From Mesoaciditoga sp964503355 (GTDB taxonomy: Bacteria; Thermotogota; Thermotogae; Mesoaciditogales; Mesoaciditogaceae): a DNA stretch of 43,723 bases. The notes beneath the pieces were generated by a model that saw only the letters and a program-made list of their open reading frames with translations, was not told the DNA's origin and made no database searches. The position numbers and the translations under genes are program-made. Shown here one piece after another: positions 9,458-17,391 of the stretch; positions within the stretch are counted from its first letter, which is position 1, and the number at the start of each line of letters is the position of its first letter. The stretch spans positions 1-43,723 of the forward strand of contig CAZCZS010000003.1 of the NCBI GenBank assembly GCA_964503355.1, in the 5' to 3' direction.

Positions 9458-10444
9458 ATGCGAATTGTCAGTGGAATGAGGCCAACCGGCAAGTTGCACG
9501 TTGGAAATCTTTTAGGGGCTTTGGAAAATTGGGTTAACTTGCAAGAGAGTTCAAGTGAAAACTTCTTTTTCGTTGCCGACTGGCACATGCTAACGACGGG
9601 CTATGAGGATGTTTCAAAATTGAAAGAGAATACTTTAACACTTGTAAGAGAATTTCTCGCGTGTGGCATTGATCCTGAGAAAAGCGTTATTTTCGTTCAG
9701 TCCAACGTGAGAGAACACGCGGAACTTCAATTGTTGTTGTCGATGATAGTGCCTTTAGGTAGATTGGAACGTATTCCAACTTACAAGGAACAGTTAAGAG
9801 AATTGAGAGAACGTAACATCTCCACTTTGGGTTTTCTCGCTTATCCGGTTTTACAAGCGGCTGACATATTGGTTTACAACGCCGACGGGGTGCCGGTGGG
9901 TGAAGATCAGGCATTCCATCTGGAGATAACCAGAGAGATAGCGCATAAGTTTAACATGCTTTATTCTGAAGTTTTCAAAGAACCGAAAACGCTTCTTTCG
10001 AAAGTGCCAAAATTACTCGGCACGGATGGTAGAAAGATGTCCAAAAGCTACGGAAACGTTATAAACATAGACACAAACGAAGAGGAATTGAAGAAAATGA
10101 TAATGCCAATGATGACGGATCCGGCCAGGAAGAGAAGAAACGATCCTGGAACACCAGAAAAATGCAACGTTTGGTCTTATCACAAGGCTTTTGGAACGTC
10201 TGAAGAAAAACTCAACGAAATTCATGAAGGCTGTACTTCGGCTAAAATAGGATGCGTCGATTGCAAGAAGATCTTACTGGAGAGCATGAAGAAGAAGTTG
10301 AGCCCAATATGGGAAAAGATAGAAGAGTTAAAAGCTCACCCTCAAACCGTTAAAGATGTCATATCCGAAGGCAACAAAAAGGCCAGAACTGTTGCCGCGG
10401 AAACGATGGAAAAAGTTAGAGAGGCGATGAACTTATACCGATAA
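9458..10444 (+). CDS. trpS: Tryptophanyl-tRNA synthetase, [4Fe-4S] type
   Basis: Class I synthetase charging tRNA-Trp, 328 residues. The HIGH-like site is PTGKLHVGN (residues 9-17) and the KMSKS loop is GRKMSKSYGN (191-200). Cysteines 236, 259, 266 and 269 make C-X22-C-X6-C-X2-C, the pattern of the T. maritima enzyme that binds a [4Fe-4S] cluster near the anticodon-recognition region. The frame is open far upstream (from 9071), but that part lies in the intergenic region and antisense FAD gene; ATG 9458 has the right homology start, an AAGGAG site and a promoter. Confidence 0.96.
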   Translation: MRIVSGMRPTGKLHVGNLLGALENWVNLQESSSENFFFVADWHMLTTGYEDVSKLKENTLTLVREFLACGIDPEKSVIFVQSNVREHAELQLLLSMIVPLGRLERIPTYKEQLRELRERNISTLGFLAYPVLQAADILVYNADGVPVGEDQAFHLEITREIAHKFNMLYSEVFKEPKTLLSKVPKLLGTDGRKMSKSYGNVINIDTNEEELKKMIMPMMTDPARKRRNDPGTPEKCNVWSYHKAFGTSEEKLNEIHEGCTSAKIGCVDCKKILLESMKKKLSPIWEKIEELKAHPQTVKDVISEGNKKARTVAAETMEKVREAMNLYR

Positions 10445-10497
10445 CAAAAGGTGAAAGTTCACAACTCAAGATTCACGCTGGCGAATTCGAAGGCTCA

Positions 10498-11148
10498 ATG
10501 GATTTGCTCCTCTTCTTGGTTAGAAAGCACAAGATGAATCCTTTGGATTTGAAGATATCGGAGATAACGGACGAATTCGTTGAGTACGTTAACGGGATGA
10601 AGGAGTTGGATATAGACGTCGCAAGCGATTTCATGTTGATGGCTTCGACGTTGATGGAGATAAAATCGAAACTTTTGCTCGAACCCTCCTCTTCCGCCGT
10701 TGAAAAGCAGAATTCGATCGCTCGTCGGCTGTACGAGTACGCGCTCGTTAAAGATGCCGCTATGGAATTGCAGCGATTGTACACCCATCACAGCGATGAA
10801 TACATCGTTACCGTTTTACCTTTAGCGGAGGAAAAGAAAAAATCAGAAAAGGTTCCAGATGTTTTTTGGGAAGTTTTGAAGGCCGTGGAAGAGGAGATAA
10901 AGCTCAGGAAAAAGGTTTACAAGATCTCCAAAGAATCTTACTCTGTGGCGAAGAAGTTGGAGGAGCTGAAAGAATTCCTATCGCAAAAGAAAAGAGCCAA
11001 GATACGGGATGTTTTGTTGAAAGCCAGAGATAGATTGGAAGCGGTCGTGATATTCGTGGCGATGTTGGAACTTTTGAGAATAAACTACATCTCGCTGGAC
11101 GTTTCAAAAAGAGAGGTGTTCGTGTACGGACGTAAAACTGAAAGCTGA
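10498..11148 (+). CDS. scpA: Segregation and condensation protein A
   Basis: Kleisin subunit of the SMC-ScpAB condensin for chromosome segregation. The N-terminal kleisin region (DLLLFLVRKHKMNPLDL, then ISEITDEFVEYV) and the C-terminal winged helix (about residues 150-216) are recognisable. The coordinates use the first ATG, but homology starts earlier: the frame upstream encodes KIHAGEFEGS just before MDLLL, matching the family motif FEGPLDLLL. No ATG, GTG or TTG exists in that frame back to the stop at 10417-10419, so translation probably starts at a rare codon (ATA 10435 or 10441, ATT 10471), or a base is missing in the source. It follows trpS closely and is probably co-transcribed. Confidence 0.88.
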   Translation: MDLLLFLVRKHKMNPLDLKISEITDEFVEYVNGMKELDIDVASDFMLMASTLMEIKSKLLLEPSSSAVEKQNSIARRLYEYALVKDAAMELQRLYTHHSDEYIVTVLPLAEEKKKSEKVPDVFWEVLKAVEEEIKLRKKVYKISKESYSVAKKLEELKEFLSQKKRAKIRDVLLKARDRLEAVVIFVAMLELLRINYISLDVSKREVFVYGRKTES

Positions 11149-11149
11149 A

Positions 11150-11683
11150 GTGGAAGCCATAATAATGGCTTCACATGGAGTGGTGTTGAACGAACTCATG
11201 AGATTAACCGGTAAGAAGAGAAATGAGATATTGGAAGTCATTGATGAGATAGAGGAAGAATTTTCTCAACATTACCATGGTGTTGAATTGAAAAACGTGG
11301 CTGGAAAATACGCCTTTTTCACGAAAGCCGAGTACGCAAAAAGCGTTTCGAAATTGAGAAGAAAATCGGTAAGCGAACTGACACCGTCGCAGATGGAAGT
11401 TTTGGCCATAATAGCGAAAAATCAGCCCATAACCATGAAAGGAATTTACGATTTCAAAGGCACCATGCCTTCTTCTCAGATAAAGGAATTGCTATCGATG
11501 AGGATGATAAGAAGAAGAAGGGATAAAAATTCAAAAGGACATCCCTACGTGTACTACACGACGGACGAATTTCTCAAAGTTTTGGGGATTTCCGATCTTT
11601 CGTCGTTACCGAAAGGAGAATTCAAATTTGAGAATACAGAAATACCTTCGAATATGCGGGGTGGCGTCGAGGAGAAAAGCTGA
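11150..11683 (+). CDS. scpB: Segregation and condensation protein B
   Basis: 177 residues, two winged-helix domains that dimerise and bind ScpA in the SMC complex. The core ELTPSQMEVLAIIAKNQPIT followed by IYDFKGTMPSSQIKELL is diagnostic of ScpB. The GTG start lies one base after the scpA stop (TGA-A-GTG). The last 56 bases are shared with the start of rluB in another frame; the C-terminal tail (about 20 residues) is poorly conserved, so that overlap is tolerated. Confidence 0.92.
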   Translation: MEAIIMASHGVVLNELMRLTGKKRNEILEVIDEIEEEFSQHYHGVELKNVAGKYAFFTKAEYAKSVSKLRRKSVSELTPSQMEVLAIIAKNQPITMKGIYDFKGTMPSSQIKELLSMRMIRRRRDKNSKGHPYVYYTTDEFLKVLGISDLSSLPKGEFKFENTEIPSNMRGGVEEKS

Positions 11684-12377
11684 AGAACTTGTAAAAAGCG
11701 GGCGAATCACCGTCAACGGTCAGAAGGTGGAAAATTTCGTCCAAGTGAGCGAAAAAGATGAAGTGAAGTTGGACGGGAAAAAGTTGTCTCCACGCAAAAA
11801 GGTGTATTACATGTTCAACAAACCCGTTGGTTACATAACCACCAAGCGCGATCCGCAAGGAAGAAGGACCATTTTTGACATTTTAAATGTGGAAGATGAC
11901 GTTTTTCCGGTTGGAAGGCTGGACAAGGATACATCCGGATTACTTTTGTTGACGAATGACGGCGAAATTTCCCAGTTGTTGCTTCATCCACGTTATGAAG
12001 TGGAAAGGGTGTACGTTGCGCAAATAGTCGGCAGCATTTCATCGTCGACTGTTGAGAAGATGAAAAAGGGCATAAAATTGCCGTTTGGTTACGTTTCGAA
12101 GATGAAGGTTGAAACGACCAGAGCGATCAAGTTGATCGACGGAGAACGTTCTGAAGTGCGAATAACAATTAAACAAGGAAGAAAAAGGGAAATAAGAAGG
12201 GCCTTCAAATTCGTTGGTCATCCAATCGTATCACTTAAAAGAGTTTCATTTGGCCCTATTTTACTCGATGAATCGTTGAAGGAAGGGGAATACAGAAAGT
12301 TGACTTCCAAAGAAATCGAAACTTTGAGAAATATGAAAAAGAAAATGAGACCCTTCACAAACAGGGTCTCACTTTGA
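11628..12377 (+). CDS. rluB: RluB-family 23S rRNA pseudouridine synthase
   Basis: 249 residues: an N-terminal S4 RNA-binding domain (RIQKYLRICGVASRRKAEELVKSG region) followed by a RsuA/RluB catalytic domain with the nucleophilic aspartate in VGRLDKDTSGLLLLTNDG. RluB modifies helix 89 of 23S rRNA; assignment to RluB rather than RluE/RluF/RsuA rests on its usual neighbourhood with scpAB. TTG 11628 is chosen because AAGGAG lies 9 bases upstream and homology begins there. Confidence 0.9.
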   Translation: MRIQKYLRICGVASRRKAEELVKSGRITVNGQKVENFVQVSEKDEVKLDGKKLSPRKKVYYMFNKPVGYITTKRDPQGRRTIFDILNVEDDVFPVGRLDKDTSGLLLLTNDGEISQLLLHPRYEVERVYVAQIVGSISSSTVEKMKKGIKLPFGYVSKMKVETTRAIKLIDGERSEVRITIKQGRKREIRRAFKFVGHPIVSLKRVSFGPILLDESLKEGEYRKLTSKEIETLRNMKKKMRPFTNRVSL

Positions 12378-12388
12378 AAAAATGTTGA

Positions 12389-12408
12389 GGGGGGATAGGG
12401 GGGTATCC
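12389..12408. other. G6-ATA-G6 tract
   Basis: Just past the rluB stop, two runs of six G separated by ATA (12389-12403) are followed by TATCC, which can pair with GGATA (12393-12397) to make a small hairpin with a G6 loop. The composition stands out from its surroundings. The rest of 12378-12507 holds only the promoter listed separately. Confidence 0.5.
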
Positions 12409-12453
12409 ACTGTCGAAAGGATGATAACATATCTTGTGTGTCATTTAAGTTAT

Positions 12454-12483
12454 TTAACAAAAAAAATGTGGTGAAAATATATT
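12454..12483 (+). promoter_or_regulatory. Candidate promoter of the TPR/barrel operon
   Basis: TTAACA (12454-12459) and TATATT (12478-12483) with an 18-base spacer, each five of six to consensus. GAGAGGAG at 12491-12498 is the ribosome site for ATG 12508. Confidence 0.45.
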
Positions 12484-12507
12484 TTCTAATGAGAGGAGTG
12501 CGTGTGG

Positions 12508-14742
12508 ATGAAAAGAAAATTTTTCTTGTTGTTCATATTGATGCTGGTAGGTGTTGTTATGTTGACCTCGTCGATCGCGGCAAGCGTGGATCAAAACGGG
12601 GTGGACATGCTCATGGGAGCGAAGAACGCTTTGCAGTTGTACAAACAGTACGGTGACACTTCGGGCGTTTCGAACGTCATTTCGCAACTTGAGCTTTTCC
12701 TTTCGAAATACACGGAACCGGCCCAATACATCGGACAGGCGTATGAACTTTTGGGAGATGCTTACTATCTGTTGGGCAAATACGATCTCGCGATAGAGAA
12801 GTACAAGAAATCTTTGACGTATCTTCCGAAGAATTCGATAGATTACGAATACACGGTGTACTCGTTGGGATATTCTTACATGAGTGTTGGTGACAATTCC
12901 GATGCCATTTCGTATTTTTCGTCTCTTTACAATTCACCGAAATACGGTGACGAAGCGAAAGTGCTAGTCGGAAGCATATACGTCAACATGGGTAAGTACT
13001 CTCAAGCCAAAAAGATACTTTCAAAAGTTCAGACCAACACTTGGAAAGCGTGGGCGACTTTTTACCTTGGAAAGATCGCCTTCAACACCAACGATTTCAA
13101 AAGTGCGCACAAATTGTTCACGAGCGTTTCAGACTACTCCAACGATCCAAACGTCATAGAACCGGCAGCTTATTACGATGCCTATTCTCTCTTGAATATG
13201 AAAGAGATAAAGGAGGCAATAAAAACCGCAAACGATGCCATAAAGAACTATCCTCCAACGGTTTGGAGTGCCGATCTTTACACGATCTTAGGTGAGTCGT
13301 ATTACCGAAATGGCCAGTATTCACAAGCCCTTATTGCCTTTGAAAAAGCCGTTCAGCTCGCTCCAGAAAACGAGAAACTCTACAAGGCGCTTAACGCCAA
13401 AGCGTGGACGGAATACAAACTTGGAAAATACAAAGACGCCATTTCAGACTGGGAAACCGTTTTGAACAGGGCGATGGATACCAATTTAAGACTTTCAGCG
13501 GGATTAAGCGCTGGGGCGACTTATCGTGAGCAAAAGGAATTCGATCAGGCTTTGAAACTCTACCAGAAGATGGAACCGATATTCACCTCTCAAAAAAATC
13601 AGATAATACTCCAAGAGGGAAAGACTTACCTTGAAAAGGGAGATTACGCGACGGCGGTGACTATCTTCAAAAAACTGGCAAGTATCGTGGATCCGGTTAG
13701 CGATTCTGCCGCCTATTGGTTGGCGTACACTTACAACGTTGAAAAGGAATATCAAGACGCGATAAAGACGTTGAACGCTCTGATAGCGAGCACCAAGGAT
13801 GTCAACATGAAAGCAAAGGCTTACATGTTGAAGGGTGACATATACTTTGAAAAATCGGATTACAAAGACGCGGAGAGTTCATATGAAAATGCGGTAGCGC
13901 TTGGGACCAATGAGACGAAGAACGTGGCTGAATACAACCTCGCTTTGATATATTACAACGAAGGCCTGTATTCAAAAGCTCTCACGTATTTGAAAGATGT
14001 CATGAATAACAGGACTTTGGATCCGGATCTCGCTTTGAACGCCGCTTATTACCTGAGTCAATCCTACGTGAATTTGAAAAATTACGCGTCAGCTTTAAAC
14101 GTTTACGATTGGATAATAAAATACGATTTTGAAGGACGTTACACCAACAGCGTGTACGTTTTGAAAGCGGTTGCGATGGAAAAACTCGGTGAGTATTCGA
14201 AGATTCCTTCATACGTTGACAGTGTGATCGACAAAGTGAGCGATCTTTCCACCAAAAACGATCTACTTTTCCATAAAGCGTACGCTTATCTCATGAACAA
14301 CGATCTGAAAGACGCTCATTCGATTGCCTCGTCCTTGCTCAAAAAGAACATGTCCACCAACGCGATGGGAGGCATTCTCTACATAGAGGCCAAATATTAC
14401 CAATCCAAGAACGATGTGAACGAAGCGGCCAAGTATTTCAAAGAAGTTTACACGAATTATCCGTCAAGTAGCGCCGCTCCAGATGCCGCTTACGAGCTCG
14501 GCATGATGTATTACAGAATAGGTAAATACTCCAGCGCTAAAGACGCGTTCTTCAATTTGGTTTCACTGTTTGGAAACGACCCGCGCGTGCCGCAAGCCTT
14601 TTATTACATAGGAATGTCCTATGAGAATTTGGGGCAGATTTCCGCCGCCGCGCAGGTTTACCATACTATACTGACGAAATTCCCAAATTCTGGCGCCGCT
14701 TCTTTGGCCAGAAAAAGGCTTTCCGCTTTGGGAAAGCGGTGA
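12508..14742 (+). CDS. Exported TPR-repeat protein
   Basis: 744 residues. The N-terminus MKRKFF followed by a hydrophobic stretch to SIAAS is a clear Sec signal peptide without a lipobox cysteine, so the protein is probably periplasmic. The remainder is a solenoid of tetratricopeptide repeats, about 17 to 20 units with the usual A-Y-...-G-...-A pattern and abundant Y residues. The last ~90 residues (NYPSSSAAPDAAYELG, then FPNSGAASLARKRL) resemble the YbgF/BamD type, proteins that scaffold envelope complexes. ATG 12508 fits the ribosome site better than the GTG at 12502. Its stop overlaps the start of a predicted outer-membrane barrel gene (GTGA), suggesting partnership in envelope assembly (inference). 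Confidence 0.85.
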   Translation: MKRKFFLLFILMLVGVVMLTSSIAASVDQNGVDMLMGAKNALQLYKQYGDTSGVSNVISQLELFLSKYTEPAQYIGQAYELLGDAYYLLGKYDLAIEKYKKSLTYLPKNSIDYEYTVYSLGYSYMSVGDNSDAISYFSSLYNSPKYGDEAKVLVGSIYVNMGKYSQAKKILSKVQTNTWKAWATFYLGKIAFNTNDFKSAHKLFTSVSDYSNDPNVIEPAAYYDAYSLLNMKEIKEAIKTANDAIKNYPPTVWSADLYTILGESYYRNGQYSQALIAFEKAVQLAPENEKLYKALNAKAWTEYKLGKYKDAISDWETVLNRAMDTNLRLSAGLSAGATYREQKEFDQALKLYQKMEPIFTSQKNQIILQEGKTYLEKGDYATAVTIFKKLASIVDPVSDSAAYWLAYTYNVEKEYQDAIKTLNALIASTKDVNMKAKAYMLKGDIYFEKSDYKDAESSYENAVALGTNETKNVAEYNLALIYYNEGLYSKALTYLKDVMNNRTLDPDLALNAAYYLSQSYVNLKNYASALNVYDWIIKYDFEGRYTNSVYVLKAVAMEKLGEYSKIPSYVDSVIDKVSDLSTKNDLLFHKAYAYLMNNDLKDAHSIASSLLKKNMSTNAMGGILYIEAKYYQSKNDVNEAAKYFKEVYTNYPSSSAAPDAAYELGMMYYRIGKYSSAKDAFFNLVSLFGNDPRVPQAFYYIGMSYENLGQISAAAQVYHTILTKFPNSGAASLARKRLSALGKR

Positions 14743-16121
14743 TAAATGTGAAGGGCTTTGCTTTTGTGGCGGTCTTTATGTTGATGGCCGCCACCATTCT
14801 GGCCCAACCTATCCTCTTGGAGATAAACACGAATTTCACCGCACACAAGTTGGAGCCGGGAGGGAATTTCGCATCTGAAAAGTTGAAGGTAGCGCCTTTA
14901 AAGACGATCGGAGAAATTCAGATACCTCCATTGCGTATTTCGCTGTTGAACGTGAAAGGTTTTCCCAAACCGATCCAATTGGAAAGGCCTTTTCCGTTTC
15001 CGGGAAAAGCTTTTTCGGTGGAAGTGATTCGTGAAAAGCCTCTGAAATTCGCAAAAGTTCTTCCTGAAGAGAATTTGATCGGCGAAATAAAGGTGAAAGT
15101 TCCGTTGACCATGCTTTTTCCGAACGTGGAGGTCAAAAAGACCAAGGTGAGATTTGCCAGAGCGTTTAGAAAAGTTGAAAAATTCAAAGTGTCCCAGTTG
15201 AACATCACAAAGGATATTCGCGTGTCCATATCCCAACTCAAACCGAAGCGTACGATGAGAAGTTCTCTTTTGATACTGGAAATGAAGAAAAAGGTGAGCG
15301 CTTACTCTCCACTTGGAGGATTGGAGACGATAGGAAAGTACCTTGAAGAGGATAAGTACGCCTTTTGGGCAAATCAGGATTACCTTGGCATGCAGGCAAA
15401 CACGCCCGTGATGTCCAATTGGGTGGCGTACGATTACCACAAAAACCAGATAAGCGATCTTTCCTTATCGTTTAACGCCGGGCCTTTCTCCACACTCATT
15501 TCAATGAAAAATGGAAACGTGGCCGCCCGTGTACATATGGGATATGGTTTTCTCGTTGGTGCGAGCATCTCTTCAGATTCAACGGTTTCGATCTTTTCGA
15601 GCTTGCCCATCATCTTTGGAAATTTCGCCAGTGAAATTGGTGGAGAGTACGTGGTTAATTCTTCGCCGGTTATCTTTCATCCTTCGATAGATTTAAGATA
15701 CAAGATCGGTGATTTCTTACCGTACGTTTCCTATTCGTACCAAAATGACATTCCGGTTTTACATACCGGCTTGATGAGAGGCGTGGCGAATCTGGACACT
15801 TCCGTAACGATGGAATCCAGCCCCATCATTGGAGTGAGCTTCAAGTACTTCGGACCTTTTGGGGTTTTCGGAAGTGCCGTCACGGCAAATCAAGGTGTGT
15901 ACGATGCGAATATGAATTTCAGCTCAAGACCCTTTGGGTTCACACCCGTTCAGTTTTTCTTCGATACGAACGCTCACGTGGATTCTCTTGGAAATTACGA
16001 AGTTAGCGGAAAATTAGGTACAACATTTAGGCTCTTTTTCTCGTACTTGAACGCCTGGTTGAAGGGAACGTTCAACGGTGTGAAACCAGTATTCACTTAC
16101 GGTATGGAGGTAAGCTTTTGA
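14739..16121 (+). CDS. Predicted outer-membrane beta-barrel protein
   Basis: 460 residues, family not recognised. A signal peptide (hydrophobic FAFVAVFMLMAATILA) is followed by ~160 residues rich in short P-, K- and V-bearing segments (for example GEIQIPPLRI, GEIKVKVPL), then from about residue 190 a region of alternating polar/hydrophobic strands with Gly, Tyr and Phe, ending in TYGMEVSF. The C-terminal phenylalanine is the classic signature recognised by the BAM machinery. I infer a barrel of roughly 10-14 strands with an N-terminal periplasmic linker. The start GTG overlaps the TPR gene stop. Function unknown; the tight coupling points to a joint role in the outer envelope (toga). Confidence 0.7.
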   Translation: MINVKGFAFVAVFMLMAATILAQPILLEINTNFTAHKLEPGGNFASEKLKVAPLKTIGEIQIPPLRISLLNVKGFPKPIQLERPFPFPGKAFSVEVIREKPLKFAKVLPEENLIGEIKVKVPLTMLFPNVEVKKTKVRFARAFRKVEKFKVSQLNITKDIRVSISQLKPKRTMRSSLLILEMKKKVSAYSPLGGLETIGKYLEEDKYAFWANQDYLGMQANTPVMSNWVAYDYHKNQISDLSLSFNAGPFSTLISMKNGNVAARVHMGYGFLVGASISSDSTVSIFSSLPIIFGNFASEIGGEYVVNSSPVIFHPSIDLRYKIGDFLPYVSYSYQNDIPVLHTGLMRGVANLDTSVTMESSPIIGVSFKYFGPFGVFGSAVTANQGVYDANMNFSSRPFGFTPVQFFFDTNAHVDSLGNYEVSGKLGTTFRLFFSYLNAWLKGTFNGVKPVFTYGMEVSF

Positions 16122-16360
16122 GCGATAGAGAATACGATATATACGTTCAAATTTCCAAAGAAGACGTACACACGTTGAATTACATACTGGAAGCAGAAGA
16201 TAACCTTATAAACGTCAGACATATCGATCCGGCTTCTGGTCTTTTGAAGATAATAGTCGTGGATGATGCCTTGGAAGACGTTTTGAAATTGTTGAATTCG
16301 TTGAAAGATGAATTGCACTTAAAAGTGGTGAAATATGAGCCGAATCGTGGAGTTCTTTAG
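16118..16360 (+). CDS. DUF4911-like small protein
   Basis: 80 residues, cytosolic, no membrane segment. The pattern IYVQISKEDVHTLNYILEAED, then VRHIDPASGLLKIIV, resembles the DUF4911 family of short alpha/beta proteins; function unknown. TTG 16118 overlaps the barrel gene stop (TTGA) and has GGAGGT 8 bases upstream. Its 3' end overlaps the next gene by 26 bases. The assignment is from memory of the family and is moderate. Confidence 0.65.
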   Translation: MSDREYDIYVQISKEDVHTLNYILEAEDNLINVRHIDPASGLLKIIVVDDALEDVLKLLNSLKDELHLKVVKYEPNRGVL

Positions 16361-17378
16361 AAAACCAATTCCTCGTGAAGTTTTGAAAAGCGTTCACGAT
16401 ATTCCGTACGACAAGTTCAAAGCACTTGGTTTCGATACGTTTATATTCGACTACGACAACACTCTCGCGCCATTTAAAAAGAAGGTCTCAGATGATGTCG
16501 TGGAGATGTTCGAAGAGTTGTTGAAAAACGATTTCAAGGTTGCCGTGGTTACAAATGGCCCTTTTGAAAGGGCACGAAATTTGAAAGAAAAAGTGAACGA
16601 ATTGCGTATTTTCGCTAAGGCGAGGAAGCCCGGACTTAGGACGTTGAAAATGGCTTTAAGGAAGATGAATTCCGATCCCAAACATACGGTGCTCGTTGGA
16701 GATCTCTTTTTCACCGATATAATAGCGGGAAATAGACTGGGAATGTACACCATATTGGTAGCGCCGTACCCGGGAGTGGGTTTTTTTCTCAAAACGATAG
16801 CCATTTTGGAAAAGATATCGTACAACGTGATCTTCTACACGTTTGGGTGGCCTTTTCGAGTGAGTGAATTGGTCGCGCCAAACGAGTGGAAAAGAAGCAT
16901 CTTCGAGATAGATTACGATACCCTTATCTCAAATGGTGTGAAGATGTTCGTCTTTGATATGGATAACACGTTGGCCAAGTGGAAAGCCGAAAGACTCGAT
17001 GACAAAACGTTTGAACTTCTACAAGAACTTTCCAAAAAAGCCAAAGTCGCGATATTATCAAATGGAAGTTCCCCATCGCTCAAGTGGATGGCAATGAATT
17101 CCGATATTACGGTTGTGAGGAGTGCTCATAAACCACTCACGCGCAAGCTTGTCAGGCTCATGAGAAAGTACAACTTGTCTAAAAGTGAGATAGTGGTGAT
17201 AGGAGATCAGCTTTTCACAGATGTCTTGGTGGCCAACTTGGCCGGAGTTTATTCCATAAAAGTACGACCAATTTCACAAGAAGAGATATGGTTCACGAAG
17301 ATACTGAGATTTATGGAAAAAGCGGTGAAACCTTTGATAAAGCCAAAACCGAAGATCAAATCCAGACCAAAAGTGTGA
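16335..17378 (+). CDS. Tandem YqeG-type HAD-family phosphatase
   Basis: 347 residues containing two complete HAD domains of the YqeG (HAD-IIIA) type. Copy 1: nucleophile motif DYDNTL (39-44), VTNG, then KPG and GDLFFTD. Copy 2: DMDNTL (208-213), LSNG, then HKP and GDQLFTD. Both keep the paired aspartates, so both may be active. YqeG homologues are normally single-domain (about 170 residues); relatives include phosphatidylglycerophosphatase GEP4 of mitochondria. Residues 150-190 carry a hydrophobic stretch joining the halves, and the C-terminus is basic and Pro-rich. ATG 16335 overlaps the DUF4911 gene. Confidence 0.85.
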   Translation: MSRIVEFFRKPIPREVLKSVHDIPYDKFKALGFDTFIFDYDNTLAPFKKKVSDDVVEMFEELLKNDFKVAVVTNGPFERARNLKEKVNELRIFAKARKPGLRTLKMALRKMNSDPKHTVLVGDLFFTDIIAGNRLGMYTILVAPYPGVGFFLKTIAILEKISYNVIFYTFGWPFRVSELVAPNEWKRSIFEIDYDTLISNGVKMFVFDMDNTLAKWKAERLDDKTFELLQELSKKAKVAILSNGSSPSLKWMAMNSDITVVRSAHKPLTRKLVRLMRKYNLSKSEIVVIGDQLFTDVLVANLAGVYSIKVRPISQEEIWFTKILRFMEKAVKPLIKPKPKIKSRPKV

Positions 17379-17391
17379 TGGCAAGGTAGGG

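Noticed and set aside
12346..12371. Eight-bp hairpin TGAGACCC/GGGTCTCA at the 3' end of rluB as a terminator
   Set aside because: On the plus strand it is followed by ACTTTGAAAAAA-like sequence without a U-tract. The T-rich side suits only the minus strand, where no gene ends. It also lies inside coding sequence.
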